From contig VTPC01091025.1 of the NCBI GenBank assembly GCA_011009095.1, positions 1 through 64,000 on the forward strand: a stretch of 64,000 bases of DNA. The letters run 5' to 3'. Numbering within the stretch: position 1 is the stretch's first letter; every line of letters starts with the position of its first letter. The notes beneath the pieces are model-generated. The model made no database searches, was not told the DNA's origin, and worked only from the letters and a program-made list of their open reading frames with translations. The position numbers and the translations under genes were made by a program. Origin of the DNA: Ignelater luminosus. Lineage: Eukaryota > Arthropoda > Insecta > Coleoptera > Elateridae. Shown here one piece after another: positions 54,901 through 64,000 of the stretch.

Positions 54901-57900
54901 AAATATATACAGCGTTCACGATGTTTCTGAGTCATATATGGTAGTGGAAGATCTCATTGACGCTTAATGTGCTTTAAGGTTATGATTTTATGACAGTTTA
55001 ACCTCACGCTGTTGTCTTTTTTTTTTGTAACTCTGTAAATATAAGGAAAACTTGATTTCTTTTTAACATAACAAAACAAAACTAATTGGTACTAAAAGTT
55101 TATGCAAAATTTTTGATCGCGCAACGGCATTAAATGCAGCCGCAGGTATAATTTTCAAAAAAAAAAAGAAAACACTTCCAACCTAACAAAATGAAAGCAT
55201 GGCCTGTTATGACCCAGAAATGTTGTGAACAGAGTATAAATACTGACAGAAAACTAATGAAAAATAATTGCTACTATTTTCAATGTAAATTTTTAGTTTG
55301 CATGTTAACATCTACCTTTCATTACCAACTTAAGTTTAGTTAATTTACTATCAATTTAAAAGCAATCGTCACAGTATTAAATGAACACCTGGCACAAAAA
55401 ATAGATAAAGCACCGATGTTAGAGGCCTGCAAGGGTGGTTTGTTAATTGGACTTTTATGTGGCTCGGCCCATAGCTCCTATTTGAGTCTGGTCAATCGAG
55501 CTGTTCAGGCAATGTCTGTCGGGCCATTTGGGATTCTTGGGCATTTCAGGCCATCTTTGCATCAAACTAAAATCGGAAGATGTACTGACTCAGAGCATTA
55601 TTTTCATATTGAACTGAAGAAGAGGATTTCCATACTGCAGCTCGAGTGTAGGGCATCAACTTAAAAATCTATTGGGTTTGTCAGGTTTGTTGAGCTGTTA
55701 GAGTCTGTAGGCTTGTTCAGGCCTATCAGACTTTTTGGGCTGCGTCAAATTTCTCCCCCAGCCGGGCTTGGAAATCTTGGCCTGTGCAGAGCTCTTTCAG
55801 ATGTTAAGTTTCTCACATCATAGGTTATGCAGATTGGGTTTCTTTTTGATGGCATGTTCGTGATTACTATTTGAGTTCATGAAGCTTTTAATAGCTGATT
55901 GATAGTCAATTATCAATTATCTACATAATAAATTGGCTACTGATTTAACGATTAATTGGTTATTATTTTATCATTTTGAGCAATCGATTAATCAATTATC
56001 CAACTATTCAATTAATCGATTATTACAATTTTTTTTGTTATTTAGTTATTATAATTATTTGATTAAACGAAAAAAATCAATTATTTTTTTGTAATTGATT
56101 ATCGATTATTGAAATTGTTAATCACCCAGTCCTAGTGGTGGAATGTTGGCAGACACGTTTGTTTAGAAGTGAGTTCGAGTTAATGTTCTGAGCTCATAGA
56201 GAGTTAACAGAGCAAACATGTATTTGTCAACACCAAATTGGTTAACCTCTTTCTTGAATGCCTTATTGTAAACATAACCTCAAAAGCCATGATTAGTGTA
56301 CTGTGTCAACACTATTAAGATACCAGACAGATATTAATAGTTGTGAGTTAAGAAGAGGTTATGTTGTTATTATTATAAGACATTATTTAAGATAAGCGAT
56401 TTTCCTTTAGCTTACTACCATCATACTACCTAATAATATTACATGTTACTACAATTTTTTTTAATTATATGAGTAACTATGACGTCAGCAACTAACTATA
56501 GTAAGAGTGAAAATGTAACCACCCCTTGGGAGGCGGTTACATCCTGTTCTATGTATATTTGTTTCTGGCTTTGAATAGTTAATTAATACCAATATCCCTA
56601 GATCAAAGTTGGGAATTTTACTTTTAGTTTGTTGTCAAAAGTTGTCATGATAGACAAAAGGCAATGCCTCTATAGTCAGCACTGTTTGCGCAGACCATAG
56701 CTGTCCTCAGAATTAACGTTATCTTTGTTATAAAGCATAATAGGTATTTTCTGCGTACAAATATTGCAATTAAATTCAATATGCAGTGTTTAATATTCCA
56801 AAAAACATTCAGCCTAGAACCGGCTATGATACAGAAAATCTTTGGTAGCTGAATCTACAGTCTGTAGAAATTTTGGTAGACAGGGTTGGTTATATTGGAC
56901 ACAGCCTAGACAAAAAACTGTCCGATGAAATATTAAAAAAAAGTGAGGTTAGTTTTAATTGAAGATATGATCATAAGATACTATGACATCATATGTACTG
57001 TAAAAATTGTTATTAGATTGTTATCTGTTGTTTTTTAAATGAAAATCACTTAATATGTCAGAAAGATATGATCGAGTGTTGGCATACATGCATTTATTTG
57101 TTTAAGAGCGAATCTGAGTTGACGCTTTGAGCCAACAAGTGTCAAATACCTTATTTTAAACATAAGATAACCTCACAAGTCACAACTGTTGCTGTCTTAA
57201 TAGTGTTGGCACTTTGTACCAGTCATGACAAACTTGGACTTCGTTTTTGTTTTCGATTGCACAGTATAAATTATGTAATCGTTTTAAAAGTTTGAATTTC
57301 CTTTGATTTTTTCAAAAGCTGTTCAGTGGCCTAAAAATAAAACTGGCAAGCAGTGCGTAAAAGACGCCAACATGGCCCAGTTGCTAATTTTGTGTTTACA
57401 GCCTTATAATACTAATTGAAGTTAAATCAGTTTTGATTCTCTCGCTATTTTTTTTGCAATCAAAACTGTTGACCCTGAAGACTTTGGATAATTATGTGAT
57501 TGATCCAACAAATGTCAACTGTTTAGCAAAATGATTGCTTTACATGTACCTTTATGTTTTCATGGCCTATTATATTTTTGAATCTGCATATTTTTGCAAC
57601 AGTTTTTGAAAGAAAATAGTTATATCAAACCCTATATTGCTGGAAAATTCTTGAAATGCTTTTTCTGATGGTTGCTAAGCCAACTACAACTTTTTCTTAA
57701 AAAGAAAAAAAAACCACCCTCAAGCAGGAATTGATTATAACGTTTGGTTTTGAGGTTAATTCATGCATACACTATATATTTACTACTAAAAGAGCACAAC
57801 TATTAAATTAATCTTCAGTAAATACAATGTTTAAATTAATTTACTTTTAAACCTTTAATTGAAGCTGCTACTTGGATTAGTGGTTTTTGATGATTCCCCA

Positions 57901-59376
57901 AGAATCTTTTTTAAAGTTCTGATTTTACACCAATACTGAATAATATTCTCTTGTTTTAGGTTTTCATGATACTCTACAAAGAATTGTATTTTCGTCATAT
58001 TTACGCAAGAATTCAAGGAGGTCCTACTTTAGAACAACGGTTCAATTCATTCTTCAATTATTGCGATCTATTCAACTACATTCTCAGTGAAGAAGAACCC
58101 GTACCCTTAGAATTACCTGACTTATGGTTATGGGAACTTGTTGATGAATTTGTTTATCAATTTCAATCATTTGCTCAATATAGAGCTCGTTTGCAGAAGA
58201 AAACTGCACAGGAATTAGAAACATTAAATTCTCATAATAAAGTCTGGAATGTTTTATGTGTACTTAATGTTCTGCATTCATTAGTTGATAAGAGTAACAT
58301 AAAGCAGCAGCTCGAAGTTTATGCCAGCGGTGGTGATCCTGATTCAGTTGCTGGAGAGTTTGGTCGACATTCTTTATATAAAATGCTAGGTTATTTTTCT
58401 TTAGTGGGATTGTTGCGCTTACATTCATTATTGGGAGATTACTATCAGGCAATTAAAGTTTTGGAAAACATTGAAATACATAAAAAATCCCAATATGCAC
58501 ATGTGCCTGCATGCCAGATTTCTACATCGTATTATGTAGGCTTTGCTTACATGATGATGCGTAGATATTCTGATGCTATTCGTACTTTCTCTTCTATTCT
58601 GTTGTACATTCAACGTACAAAACAATTATTTGCTACCAAAAGCTATCAACATGATCAAATTAATAAACAAACTGATCAGATGTATCATCTGTTGGCAATA
58701 TGTTTAGTTTTACATCCTCAATGTATTGATGAATCAATTCAGCAAACTCTTCGTGAGAAAAACTACCATGAAAAGATGTATAAAATGCAGTATGGTGATT
58801 TGCAAGAATTTGAAAATTGTTTCGTATATGCCTGTCCTAAATTTTTATCACCATGTCCACCAGCTGTTGATGCTATTCCTGATGATTACTCTAAGGAAGC
58901 CATTCGACACCAGACATCAGTATTTATGGATGAAGTACAGCAACAACGAATGTTGCCTACTATAAGAAGTTATTTGAAGTTATATACCACTCTTCCTATT
59001 AGCAAATTGGCTACATTTATGGCACAGAATCAACGGAATAATGAAGGGAAACGTGATTTGGATAAGGAGATTCAGGTCTTAATTATACATCTGCTATGCT
59101 TCAAGCACAAAATGAAGAATATTGTTTGGTCAAAAGGACCATCTGGACTTGAAGGGAAATTCCAAAGCGGTTCAGAGGTTAGTATAGAAGAAAATAGTGA
59201 TATTATTCTTTATTTAAATTAATAACTTCTTTTGTTTGCAGCTGGATTTCTACATTGATAACGATATGATCCATATTGCCGATACAAAAGTTGCTCATCG
59301 TTATGGAGATTTCTTCATTAGAAAGATTCTGAAATTTGAAGACCTAAACAGGAAATTGCATCATATTAAAATGTAA
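51934..59376 (+). CDS. eIF3l: Eukaryotic translation initiation factor 3 subunit L
   Basis: Coding exons: 51,934-51,960 or 52,133-52,159 (alternative first exons), 52,428-52,706, 57,960-59,177 and 59,242-59,376. All junctions fit GT-AG with phase 0, giving 552 residues with either start. eIF3L is a non-core subunit of the eIF3 complex that recruits the 40S ribosome to mRNA. The protein closely follows the known sequence pattern: [87 protein letters not shown] block, [20 protein letters not shown]. The C-terminal PCI region follows ([39 protein letters not shown]). Intron 2 is 5.25 kb and carries several MITE-like repeats. The gene is head-to-head with iPLA2 and tail-to-tail with PTCD1. Confidence 0.95.
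52733..52848 (-). other. Possible antisense coding exon inside eIF3L intron 2
   Basis: Starting at an ATG, 38 codons are open on minus ([20 protein letters not shown] then [18 protein letters not shown]) and run straight into a consensus donor AAG/GTATGT at 52,733/52,732. The peptide is amphipathic and Gln/Lys/Glu-rich with normal-looking codon use. No following exon or known protein was recognised. It could be the first exon of an unidentified gene overlapping eIF3L, or chance. Confidence 0.25.
54905..55238. mobile_element. MITE-like element, short form (family shared with 26,666-27,277)
   Basis: 334 bp with inverted termini: left TATACAGCGTTCACGATGTT (continuing TCTGAGTC), right in reverse complement TATACTCTGTTCACAACATT (continuing TCTGGGTC). 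The inside matches the 26.7-kb element in opposite orientation except for the extra 235 bp there. Located in eIF3L intron 2. Confidence 0.75.
55380..56120. repeat. Low-complexity stretch in eIF3L intron 2
   Basis: 55,420-55,850 is GC-richer and full of short TCAGG/GGGC-type echoes (TTGTCAGG, TTGTTCAGGCC, TTGGGC). 55,890-56,110 is dominated by permutations of AATCGATTAATC and CAATTATC. No coding meaning is visible; probably transposon-derived. Confidence 0.4.
56141..56262. repeat. Relative of the MITE at 60,458
   Basis: Begins GAATGTTGGCAGACACGTTT and contains GTGAGTTCGAGTTxATGTTC TGAGC and ends near TATTTGTCAACACC, an inverted echo of its start. The same motifs occur at 60,458-60,614. Intron 2 of eIF3L. 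Confidence 0.5.
57076..57230. repeat. Second relative of the MITE at 60,458
   Basis: Begins GTGTTGGCATACATGCATTT, carries TTTAAGAGCGAATCTGAGTT and TTTGAGCC, then ACCTTATTTTAAACATAAGA TAACCTCACAAG as after the 56,141 copy, and ends TAATAGTGTTGGCAC. Diverged. Confidence 0.45.
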
Positions 59377-59407
59377 GATCTTTTGTATTAACAAATATAC
59401 AGGAAGG

Positions 59408-59413
59408 AATAAA
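59408..59413 (+). terminator. Polyadenylation signal of eIF3L
   Basis: AATAAA 32 bp after the eIF3L stop. Cleavage would fall close to, or overlap, the 3' end of the convergent PTCD1 gene, whose stop is 56 bp from that of eIF3L. Confidence 0.6.
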
Positions 59414-59432
59414 CGATTCATAATTTAGTATT

Positions 59433-62400
59433 TTATTTTTTGGTTTTAACATGTTTTACACTTGTCTTTTGTCTAAATAAACTAGTATGTACAGGTTTGA
59501 AACGCGTCTTTTCTTGTTTATCTTTATAATGACGTACGTTTGTGTCTGAAGTTTCACGATATTGCTGCCATGGATGGACATCTTCTGAAGTATCAACTTG
59601 TATTTCTTCCAACCATGTTTTGTATCTCATCTTAAATATTCTATAACCCTTTTGAAATGCAGCAGATTTTGATAGGGAATTATCCTGTAAAAGATATAAA
59701 AAATTATTGCTGAGGGTGGATTGTACCCAACTGGTTGAAATTTTAATTGAGGTTCAACTGTATGGAGATGATTATTGTATCAATTGCAGTTAAACCTCAA
59801 TTAAAGTTTGAACTTAATTGGTACAGCCTTAAGAAAGAAATATTAAAATCCAAATCATTTTTTGGTTATTGTGATATCATTTGATATGTTAAATAGAAAT
59901 TTGACATATTAACATAACCTTGTAGAATAATGACAGAAACAAAAAATAAATCAAATGGTTCGAGAGCCATAACAAAAATGAATGTCAAAGGAATCACAAC
60001 AGCATTTGTTGTTGCTTGAATTTGTTTAAAATATTTCATTATTCTTCTAATTATTATTGCAATTATTCTTTAAATGTCTTCAAATTTAATGCTGTGATGC
60101 CCATCTAAAGATTTATTAATCTATAATTCTGTATATTCTATTGTTTAAGAAAATTGTCAATGTTGTTTACTAATAGAACTTACCTTATCATTAGATATTT
60201 TTTTACATTTCTTTTTGAAATTCTCTAAATTTTCCAAAAATAACTTGCTAGGTTGTATTTCTTCAGTGTTACACATGTCCATAATATGGATAACATACGA
60301 AAAGTTGTTATGGTAACTAGCTTGAGTTAACATTCCTCCAAGTATTTCTATGTTGATCCTGCAAATTAATAACCAACAGATCAGTATAGATTAAAGAAGT
60401 GTCCCATTTTTTAGTCCATGGGTTAATAGGTTACAGACATTTAAGAATACATCATGAAGTGTCAGTAAACACACATTTATTTTTTTTAAGAGTGAGTTCA
60501 AGTTCATGTTTTGAGCACTCTGAGAATCAATAAAACATTGCTCCAGGTGCTCAGAGCTTCAATTCGAGCTTGCTCTGGCAAATAAACGAGTCAAAACGTG
60601 TATTTGCCAACACTCCACATAATCGTTTATGTCATTCTTAAATGCCTAAATCTAAACATTGATACTTGAAAGGAGTTATCAAAAAGTTTTGAAATAGCCT
60701 TCTGTTGCCTAAAAGTAAAATGTTTGCGCACTAGTGCTTTTGGCATCAAAAACTGTATCAAAAATCACTACTTTTGACATGGGAATAGAAAAAATACATT
60801 ATTTTGCCCAAACTGGCGTTTAATGTTTACTAACTAAATTATCGTCCTTTACCGATACTGTAGTTCATGCCTTAGAAAGGAAAGTGCATACCAACACCAT
60901 CCCTCACTACAGATAAGGCATTTCAACTTTCATTTCACCTACTATAATATACAGGGTGGCCCAACGAAAACGAAACAAATTGAATAACTCCCATGAAAAT
61001 AATTTTTTGAAAAAATGCAGAAACACGTCGATTTGTATTGGAAGGGGGATATTCTTTGACGTACAATTCGAACCCTAAATTTCAACCTCCTAGGGGCAAC
61101 CCCTCAAAAATCCCTAATGGGAAGGGAGTTCAAGTGGCACATCATTAGAAAGGCCTTTCAATTCTCCATATTACTCCGTTTGAATTTTTAAATTCAGTCG
61201 ATTCGTTTGGAAGATACAGGGTGTGAAATCTAAAATGTAGAAGACTTCATGATCTTCAAATTTTTACATTTGACATTTGTTCTCATTTAATTTCCTGTAT
61301 CCACTCTAGACACAGTCTGGCATGTTTATTCTTTAATTTCCTAGTATGGACGGCAAGTGAATTTTCTAGTATTTGTTGTAGTAAATTAAGAAAAACTTAC
61401 ATTATGGATTACTTGATTGCAGAAAGAGTTGAAATGAGTGCACTTTTCTTTGGAAATAACAAAAATGCAAACAGAACTGCGGAGCTGTTCAATCAACAAC
61501 ATGCAAATAGACATGTAGTAGGTCGCAAATATGTTTAAGTTAGTGGCAAGATTCCAGGAAACAGGATCCATGGTCAATAAAATAAGAAATGTTGAGAACC
61601 CTGTGCGAAATAAAGAAGTGGAAATGGCGGTTTCAGGTCACAATGATAGTAGAACTAGAATATTCCACGAATTTTAAAACACTACAAGTTTCACCTATAC
61701 AAGTAGCTGCAGGAACTTAATGTGAGGTCATAAGTGAACGAGCGATGAATAATGCAAATTTTTTATTTAATATCTGTTTTTCCGATGAATGCTCTTTTTT
61801 GTAAATGGTACAGTAAATCGTCATAATTGTTGCTATTGGGCAGACTCGAATCCAAGAATATTTCAAGATTTCCATACCCAACGATCAGAAAAGTTAAATG
61901 TTTTGCCCTTTTTTTCTAATTGGCAGTTTGACTGCAGATATCTATTTGGAATTGCTGCAGGATCTCGTTGATCCAGTACTAACTAAAATCGAAAATGACG
62001 AGAGTTACCTGGAAGATCGATTGATATTTCAGCAAGACAGAACTCCCTTGTATTAACTCTTTTTGGAGTGTAGTTTACACATAAATGTCATCTTCGGTTA
62101 CTCTAAATGGCAACATAGCCTTTGTAATATATTTTTACGCCCTTTCTTCTTTCACTATATGAACACACTGTGGTAGTGCACCATTCTGTTGATACATATG
62201 TCTTATAGTTGATACAATATATTGTAACATTTTCTTCATGAAGAACTTGCAGAAATTGCACCCCACATGTTAATTTTCTGAAACTGTTTTCTTTCCAGTG
62301 ACAATTAGAATTGCTTTGATACTGATAGTTATGCATATCCACATTGTCATTTACTGTAGATGATGTTTCTTCATCAGAAAAGATGTAAATACTTGAACAC

Positions 62401-63746
62401 AATATTTTGTCCTACAGTCTCTTGCATCTTTTTAATATCTACCATTAGCAGAACTGTAACGCTTTGAATATCTTACGTATGATGTGGCACATCTTATGAT
62501 TCTTACAATTCTTGAAAACTCAAACTGCAATTTTTGGGTTAGGTGGCAACATGAAAACCTCTACACCACACAGAACAACTATTTCATTTCTGGCAAATTG
62601 TCTAAAATCTGTTTATTTGCGTATTTCAAACTGTTCATATTTCATTCATTTGTGATTCTAAATAGTCTGAAATTGTCTGTTCTTACTCCTTCTTTGAACG
62701 AGGTATAAGATTTACACCAGTGAACATAGCCTAGAAATGGAGTACACAACTAATCAGCTGATATGCAACAAAGTTTTATGTGATTTTTTATGTGTTTTAA
62801 ACAACTAAACAAGTGACAACAATATTGTTAAAATCGTGAAAATGGCAACGCCAATGAATGTAAAAATGGTTTTATTGTTGAAATATTTTATTAATAGATA
62901 ATTTATCAGATCAAATAACAAGAGATCATTAAAATTTTAATTCCCAGGAGGTTACGAAAAAAAATCATGTCTTAGCTTATTTCATAAGATTATTTTGCCA
63001 AATTGGCAATTTGTATTTGAAACAATTAGAAATCATCAGTTTAGTTGTGTTTATTAGCGAGTTCAATTGAACACACTATAAGTTACATCCTATGGGAAAA
63101 TTTCAAAGCCTATTAGGAACTGAAATTTTAATGATTGCTTGGTATTAGTTAACAAGGAGGAGAGTGTAAAGTTGTATGCGAAACAGTTTTAACAATTCTG
63201 GAATTATAATCGTCTTCATTTAAACTAATAAATGCAGTGTCCTCAGCAATTCTAGCTAATGTAATATGTTTCTGACAATTATTCATTATTATCACACTAT
63301 AACAGAATAAATTTCTGAAAAGTATTACATTATGGTGTATAAAAGTAGTTATTGCAAAGAAACTAGAATATTTGTAAAACCTGTTAAATATCTTAGCACA
63401 AAAGTTGTAGTTGAGGTTAAATTGTTCTTTTCCCAGGATTTTGTTGTTATTGTTGGCTAACTTCAAGTTATTATTTTTATGAAGAAATTTATAGCAGGTA
63501 AAATAACATTTCTTTTGCAATAACAATAATAATTGCACATTATCTCAATAAAGTGTTTTTGGTCACAACAGCATGTAACATTATAAATTGACAAAATAAA
63601 GATTAAAAAACTAACCTATACTTTGCTTCTGCCATTTCATCTAACAACGATATAGCTTCTTCCTTCGTTTTGCATCCCAGTGCCAAAACTCCATAAGTAA
63701 CTAGATTCGGTCGTAAGTGTGCAGCTTCAATCATTCTAAGTATTTC
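59433..63746 (-). CDS. PTCD1: Pentatricopeptide repeat protein PTCD1, 3' part only
   Basis: Three last coding exons on minus: 63,746-63,616, 60,358-60,184 and 59,684-59,433; phases agree (131 nt, 175 nt, 252 nt with stop). The 5' part is beyond the window edge. PTCD1 is a mitochondrial matrix RNA-binding protein acting on mitochondrial tRNA/rRNA metabolism. Recognisable stretches are MIEAAHLRPNLVTYGVLALG and CKTKEEAISLLDEMAEA (a pentatricopeptide unit), INIEILGGMLTQASYHNNFSY (the next unit), and the conserved tail KMRYKTWLEEI. The basic last 30 residues end VKHVKTKK. Intron 60,359-63,615 (3.26 kb) contains a DUF4817-type transposon remnant. Convergent with eIF3L. Confidence 0.87.
59714..59834. 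mobile_element. Short palindromic MITE-like element
   Basis: About 121 bp. The left arm GGATTGTACCCAACTGGTTG (continuing AAATTTTAATTGAGGTTCAACT) is matched in reverse complement by GGCTGTACCAATTAAGTTCA (continuing AACTTTAATTGAGGTTTAACT). The two arms make up nearly the whole element. In a PTCD1 intron. Confidence 0.55.
60458..60614. mobile_element. MITE-like element with AGTGT termini
   Basis: 157 bp. The left end is AGTGTCAGTAAACACACATT; the right end in reverse complement is AGTGTTGGCAAATACACGTT. The inside holds GAGTTCAAGTTCATGTTTTG AGCACTC and its inverted echo GCTCAGAGCTTCAATTCGAG CTTGCTC. Related copies lie at 56,141 and 57,076. In a PTCD1 intron. Confidence 0.6.
60952..62080 (+). mobile_element. 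DUF4817-type Tc1/mariner-like transposon remnant
   Basis: The left end begins ACAGGGTGGCCCAACGAAAA. From 61,403 the frame reads MDYLIAERVEM, FFGNNKNANRTAELFNQQHA, LVARFQETGSMVNKIRN, the N-terminal helix-turn-helix unit seen in many insect transposon proteins. After shifts come FVNGTVNRHNCCYWADSNPR and KLNVL (first catalytic block), and LEDRLIFQQDRTPLY (second catalytic Asp block). Many stops and shifts; no third block or right terminus found. Dead copy inside a PTCD1 intron. Confidence 0.72.
62081..63615. other. Rest of the PTCD1 intron, no gene recognised
   Basis: Open frames on minus at 62,103-62,402 and 63,149-63,538 (99 and 129 codons) have no recognisable motif; the second is Asn/Lys-rich and looks like chance in AT-rich DNA. 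Confidence 0.4.
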
Positions 63747-64000
63747 CTGCATAATAAAATATAAAATATTAATATAATCTATTTGATGCTTTGCAATTAC
63801 ATACATATACCAGGGATGCCCTGCGAGTTCAAGAGCTATTGTGTATTTCTAATTTATTGCATACGCATTTACCTATCGTGAAATTAGCACATTCATAGCC
63901 TTATTCATAATTTCCTCAAATATCACACAAATTTAAGTATAGGAGTTACCATAATACTAAACACATTTAGTGCTAGACACAATGAATAATATGTTATGAA
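63747..64000 (-). other. PTCD1 intron continuing to the window edge
   Basis: Upstream of the acceptor TTATTATGCAG (ending 63,747) the DNA shows no further exon before the edge; the next PTCD1 exon must lie outside. Confidence 0.5.

Noticed and set aside
63149-63538. 129-codon minus frame in a PTCD1 intron
   Set aside because: Asn/Lys/Phe-rich, no motif and no splice signals in phase with the flanking PTCD1 exons.

Overview
This is animal nuclear DNA, most likely from an insect. It is AT-rich and intron-bearing, and it is crowded with Tc1/mariner, Harbinger, Copia and LINE remnants. Its conserved genes (iPLA2-VIA, eIF3 subunit L, ATP23, PTCD1) have animal exon structures. I cannot fix the order of insect from the sequence alone.

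The left two thirds (about 1-40,000) is accessory DNA built around one striking gene family. Five copies lie at 6.7-8.0 kb (minus, intact, 448 aa), 18.1-19.5 kb (plus, broken), 22.8-24.4 kb (minus, intact, 513 aa), 30.9-32.5 kb (plus, cut short by a stop, 477 aa) and 36.2-38.1 kb (plus, intact, 646 aa). Each encodes a 69-70 residue F-box-like N-terminus followed by 15 to 25 tandem 23-residue repeats of the form LSEDFIREFKDYVDW + xxISxxQK, in one coding exon behind a splice acceptor. I know no named family for it. It is my candidate for the undescribed system: an expanded set of repeat-solenoid proteins, possibly substrate adaptors of SCF-type ubiquitin ligases. Between the copies lie a near-complete mariner (16.2-17.5 kb), an internally deleted mariner (21.3-22.2 kb), a Harbinger remnant (29.1-30.4 kb), a KRBA2-like integrase remnant (32.6-33.5 kb), a Tc1/mariner-superfamily element with an intact transposase (38.2-39.6 kb), Copia pieces (2.5-4.0 kb), a LINE endonuclease piece (12.0-12.8 kb), a diverged tandem repeat (12.8-13.5 kb) and several MITE-like inverted-repeat elements.

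The right third (40.5-64 kb) is ordinary gene territory: a C2H2 zinc-finger gene (+), ATP23 (-), iPLA2-VIA (-, 7 coding exons), a single-exon PARP-like gene (+) nested in the large iPLA2 intron, eIF3L (+, two alternative first exons, head-to-head with iPLA2 over about 260 bp), and the 3' part of PTCD1 (-), which converges on eIF3L with 56 bp between stop codons. The large introns hold foldback elements, Tc1/mariner debris and MITEs.

The conserved genes are unrelated housekeeping functions: phospholipid remodelling, translation initiation, mitochondrial protease/assembly and mitochondrial RNA metabolism. Only the 23-residue-repeat cluster looks like a locally amplifying functional unit. Exon boundaries were set by eye from splice consensus and reading-frame continuity.
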